DNA of 64,000 nt, taken from the NCBI RefSeq assembly GCF_023028345.1, contig NZ_CP095487.1, forward strand, positions 992,001 to 1,056,000. The letters are read 5' to 3'. Source of the stretch: Halorientalis marina. GTDB lineage: Archaea > Halobacteriota > Halobacteria > Halobacteriales > Haloarculaceae. How positions within the stretch are numbered: position 1 is the first letter of the stretch; the number at the start of each line of letters is the position of its first letter. A program made the translations under genes and the position numbers. Under the pieces are notes generated by a model that worked only from the letters and a program-made list of their open reading frames with translations, searched no databases and was not told the origin of the DNA. Shown here piece by piece: positions 61,523 to 64,000 of the stretch.

Positions 61523-61970
61523 CGACACCCCCCCAGGTGACGCGGCGAACTCGGAGTCGCTTCCCGGCGTCGCGCCAGCCGCCGGTTCGGTTGCGCGCCG
61601 TCGCCGCCGCCTCACGGAACGCCGTCGGGTCGTCGAACACGGCTGCCGGTGGGCTCCCATCGAGGACACGCCGGAGCCGGGACCGCTCGCCGACCGGTGT
61701 CACCGGGCCGGATGCGAACGCCGCCCCGGCGGTGCCGCCGTCGTTCCGAAGCGTGATCCGTGACGGGCCGAGGTCGACCGCTGTCGCGTCGAGCGGCGCC
61801 TCCCCCGTCGCGTCGTAAGGGCTGGTGGCGACGTGGTCGACCGTCGCAGCCGCCCGGGTCGCATCGGGCGGCGCGGTCGTCGGGAGCGCGAGCGCGACCC
61901 CGAGCGCGAGCGTGCTCGCGGCCGCCACGCCGAGATACAGGTACCAGGTGTCCGCCGGTGCGTCGAACAT
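61500..61970 (-). CDS. membrane-anchored pilus-operon protein, DUF7283-like (156 aa)
   Basis: A 156-residue protein with one N-terminal membrane helix (WYLYLGVAAASTLALGVALAL, start to end 9-29) and a small outer domain ending RRVTWGGVDVTLVGA. GTTTAAGTCC on the minus strand (~61994-62003) is a TATA-like element 25-30 nt upstream of ATG 61970, so this gene may have its own promoter in addition to read-through from pilC. Role inferred from position only. Confidence 0.72.
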   Translation of the reverse strand: MFDAPADTWYLYLGVAAASTLALGVALALPTTAPPDATRAAATVDHVATSPYDATGEAPLDATAVDLGPSRITLRNDGGTAGAAFASGPVTPVGERSRLRRVLDGSPPAAVFDDPTAFREAAATARNRTGGWRDAGKRLRVRRVTWGGVDVTLVGA

Positions 61971-62004
61971 GGGTCGGCCTGGTCCCGTAACCGGACTTAA
62001 ACTT

Positions 62005-63708
62005 TCAGACGAAGAGGCCGACGGCGTGGAAGGTCGCGACGTACGTCGTCGTTGCGGCCAGGAGCGTCCAGCCGACGCGGTAGCCGACCAGCGCCCGGTC
62101 GAGGCCGCGCGCGAGCCCCGTCGAGAGCGTCGATAGCAGGACCGCGAGGACGAGGACGTACGCGCCGACCGCGAGGCCGAGTTCGCCGGTGCCGGGACCG
62201 CCTGACGCCGCCAGTTCGCCCGCGAACTCCATCCCGTCGGCCAGCGCGACCGTCGCGCCGGCGACCATCGGCGCGAAGACGCTGGCCGTGTTCGCGAGCG
62301 TGCTCGTGACCATCCGTATCTCGTGGCGTGCCTCGCGCTCGACCTCGCCGAGGCCGTCGAGATGGTCCGCCATCGCGACGATGGCGCCGCCGGCGGGTCG
62401 CCCCTCGCGTGCGGCCAGGGCGAGCAACGTGGCGGTACTTCGGGCGCGCGTACTCGGAACGGCGGCGAGCGCCCCGTGCTCGCCGAGGAACGCCTCGTAG
62501 ACGCCGACTTTCAGCTGTCGTTGCTGATGTGCGGCGTCGGCCAGCACCTCGGCGGTCGCGTCGGTGACCTCGTCGGCGGCGGACTCGATGGCAACCTCGA
62601 CGGCACGTCCCTCCGAGACGCGGCGGCCGACGTGATAGAGCGCGTCGGCCAGCCCCCTCTCGACGGCGCGGACACGGTCACGGACCGTCTTGATCGGCCG
62701 ATAGCGGCCGAGGAAGGCCGTCCCGGCGAAGCCGCCGACCGCGACGAGCGGCCCGGTCCAGGGTGCGACGAACCGCGACGCGAGGACGGCCCCGGTGACC
62801 GCCACGAGTAGGCCGCCGACGTAGGGCGCCCACCACCGGTCCGGCACGGCCGGGTGGTCGCGCCGCACCGTCGGTGGCGGGAACGTGACGGGGCGACGGA
62901 CCAGCAACCAGACGCTCGCGGCGAGAATCACGCCCGGCAGTAGCAGGTCGTACAACAGGACGACGACGGGAAGCGGCACGGCGACGCCCGCTGCACGCGC
63001 CGCGGGCAGGAGCGCGACCAGGGCCAGCGGCAGGAGGACGCCGAAGGCGTACAGCGCTGTCGAGGGCCCCTGCAGCGAGTTGGCGAACTCGGCCATCCGG
63101 TCGCGTGCCCCGTCGAGGACGGCGTCGAGCCCCCGGTCGAGCGTCCGCTCGCGCTCCCCGGCCGGTGCGGTCCCGGCGGCCTCGACGAGCAACAGCGACC
63201 GACGGACCGCGGGGAACCACTCCCGCCACTCCTCGGTGAACGACGAGAGCCCGGAGCGAGGTGTCCCGGCCGCGCGGCGGACGTGGTCGCGGAGGCTGTC
63301 GGCCAGCGGCCCGTCGCCGGTGTCGGCCGCGAACGTCGCCGCCGTCTCGACCGCCGGCGTGATTCGCATCCGGAGGACCGCCCGACTGACCAGCGCGGGG
63401 GCCGCCCCGAGCGCGCGCGTGCGCCGCGCCGTCGCGAGCACTCGCGGCCCCGTGTGGATAGCGTGCGTGACCGACGCAATCCCGACGAGGCCGACGACGC
63501 CGAGTACCGCCCCCATCCCGGGTGGTGCCAGCGTGACCGCAACCACGACGACGGGGAGGCAGGCCAGCGCCGCACCGTAGCCGGCCCGCACGACCGTCTG
63601 CGGTTCGAGGTCGGCCCCGAGGAAACCAAGTGCCCGGTCGAGGTCGTCGCTCGTGTCCACAGCCCAGGGGTAGAGCCGTGCGAGACCGCAGAGCGTGCGC
63701 TCGATCAT
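62005..63708 (-). CDS. type II/IV pilus secretion platform protein (PilC/GspF-like)
   Basis: A 567-residue polytopic membrane protein: the T2SS F domain repeats (residues ~100-200 and ~390-500, e.g. LADALYHVGRRVSEGRAVEVAIESAADEV at its two ends) alternate with helical membrane regions (VVRAGYGAALACLPVVVVAVTLA; LYAFGVLLPLALVALLPAAR; VGGLLVAVTGAVLAS; VGAYVLVLAVLLSTLSTG). It is the inner-membrane platform on which the GspE-like ATPase acts. ATG 63708 overlaps the stop of the ATPase gene by 4 bp (ATGA). Likely in type IV pilus or related filament assembly. Confidence 0.88.
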   Translation of the reverse strand: MIERTLCGLARLYPWAVDTSDDLDRALGFLGADLEPQTVVRAGYGAALACLPVVVVAVTLAPPGMGAVLGVVGLVGIASVTHAIHTGPRVLATARRTRALGAAPALVSRAVLRMRITPAVETAATFAADTGDGPLADSLRDHVRRAAGTPRSGLSSFTEEWREWFPAVRRSLLLVEAAGTAPAGERERTLDRGLDAVLDGARDRMAEFANSLQGPSTALYAFGVLLPLALVALLPAARAAGVAVPLPVVVLLYDLLLPGVILAASVWLLVRRPVTFPPPTVRRDHPAVPDRWWAPYVGGLLVAVTGAVLASRFVAPWTGPLVAVGGFAGTAFLGRYRPIKTVRDRVRAVERGLADALYHVGRRVSEGRAVEVAIESAADEVTDATAEVLADAAHQQRQLKVGVYEAFLGEHGALAAVPSTRARSTATLLALAAREGRPAGGAIVAMADHLDGLGEVEREARHEIRMVTSTLANTASVFAPMVAGATVALADGMEFAGELAASGGPGTGELGLAVGAYVLVLAVLLSTLSTGLARGLDRALVGYRVGWTLLAATTTYVATFHAVGLFV

Positions 63709-64000
63709 GCCCGCTCCCGCCGGCGGGCGTGTGCCTCGCAGTGGGACCCTGCGTCGGTCCGGCCCCCAGCCACCAGGTCCGCGAGCCACTCGGTCCGGTC
63801 CGCGAGCTCTCGCCTGAGGTCCGCATATTCCTCTTCGGACCGCCGCATCTCATCGACCAGCCTGCTGTTCCCGCGGTCGATCCGCCCCGTCGCGACGAGG
63901 TCGCCGTCCGTCAAGCCGTACAGCGGCTCGAAGCGGACGCCGTCCTCGCCGACGACGACTTCCTGAATCGATTTCACGCGGCGCCCGCTCTCGCCGTGGT
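63705..64000 (-). CDS. secretion/pilus ATPase (GspE/PilB-like), C-terminal end, partial
   Basis: The last ~98 residues of a gene that runs off the right edge. HGESGRRVKSIQEVVVGEDGV is the region that follows the Walker and His boxes in haloarchaeal PilB/GspE-like ATPases, and DLRRELADRTEWLADLVAGG the helical end; the Walker motifs are outside the window. The frame stays open to position 64000. The stop overlaps the PilC start, so ATPase and platform are in one operon. Confidence 0.8.
   Translation of the reverse strand, partial: HGESGRRVKSIQEVVVGEDGVRFEPLYGLTDGDLVATGRIDRGNSRLVDEMRRSEEEYADLRRELADRTEWLADLVAGGRTDAGSHCEAHARRRERA

Overview
The window is a high-GC (roughly two-thirds G+C by eye) haloarchaeal chromosome segment. 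The evidence is the acidic, Asp/Glu-rich proteins, the almost uniform use of G or C at third codon positions, archaeal TATA boxes about 25-30 nt upstream of start codons (so many transcripts look leaderless), and archaeal marker genes (TFB, thermosome, LonB, archaeal DHQ synthase II, split GMP synthase, PAC2). Gene content and order resemble, from memory, the Haloferax volcanii segment that carries the HVO_0758 zinc micro-protein, cct3, nadM, lonB, the archaeal shikimate genes, the CTAG methylase zim and aglD. I could not test that synteny here. No integrated element or CRISPR array was seen, so this is mostly core chromosome.

Layout. 1-7.4 kb: membrane proteins (zinc-ribbon, DUF2070, UPF0104 flippase-like), guaAA, a VOC enzyme, an HNH-like zinc protein and a chemoreceptor. 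7.4-14.8 kb: DUF192, a citramalate/isopropylmalate synthase with a short leader ORF, coaD, a BFN-domain protein, an enoyl-CoA hydratase-like protein and a zinc-type P1B ATPase. 14.8-19.4 kb: tRNA-Ser(CGA) with a tail of degenerate tRNA-3'-end copies, a winged-helix regulator with an MBL hydrolase, a methyltransferase, a GT2 enzyme and an amidohydrolase. 19.6-29.1 kb: thermosome, AN1 zinc finger, nadM-DUF62, lonB-CPBP protease, an MGMT-like protein and two lipoproteins carrying an archaellin globular domain. 29.3-39.2 kb: aromatic amino-acid region (trpCBA, ADTH synthase, DHQ synthase II, aroD) with PAC2 and aldehyde dehydrogenase genes in between. 39.3-45.3 kb: orphan m4C methyltransferase, TFB, DUF84 NTPase and an AglD-like GT2-flippase fusion. 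45.4-57.1 kb: small zinc proteins, radical SAM, DUF429, Hsp20, FAD oxidoreductase, Nudix, GpgS-like glycosyltransferase, aldo/keto reductase, DHH phosphoesterase and SDR. 57.1-64 kb: a minus-strand type IV pilus-type operon (ATPase, PilC, four pilin-like or accessory proteins), cut by the window end.

Most notable for follow-up: (1) a three-copy family of structured palindromic elements directly 3' of genes, whose hairpin arms differ between copies but stay complementary; (2) two tandem lipoprotein genes in which the archaellin assembly helix is replaced by a lipobox signal and linker; (3) an array of tRNA-Ser 3'-end remnants in both orientations; (4) a leader ORF with a GNRA-capped hairpin before the citramalate synthase; (5) an MGMT-fold protein with Asp at the alkyl-acceptor Cys position; (6) convergent genes that interlock at TAGCTA or CTAG stop codons.
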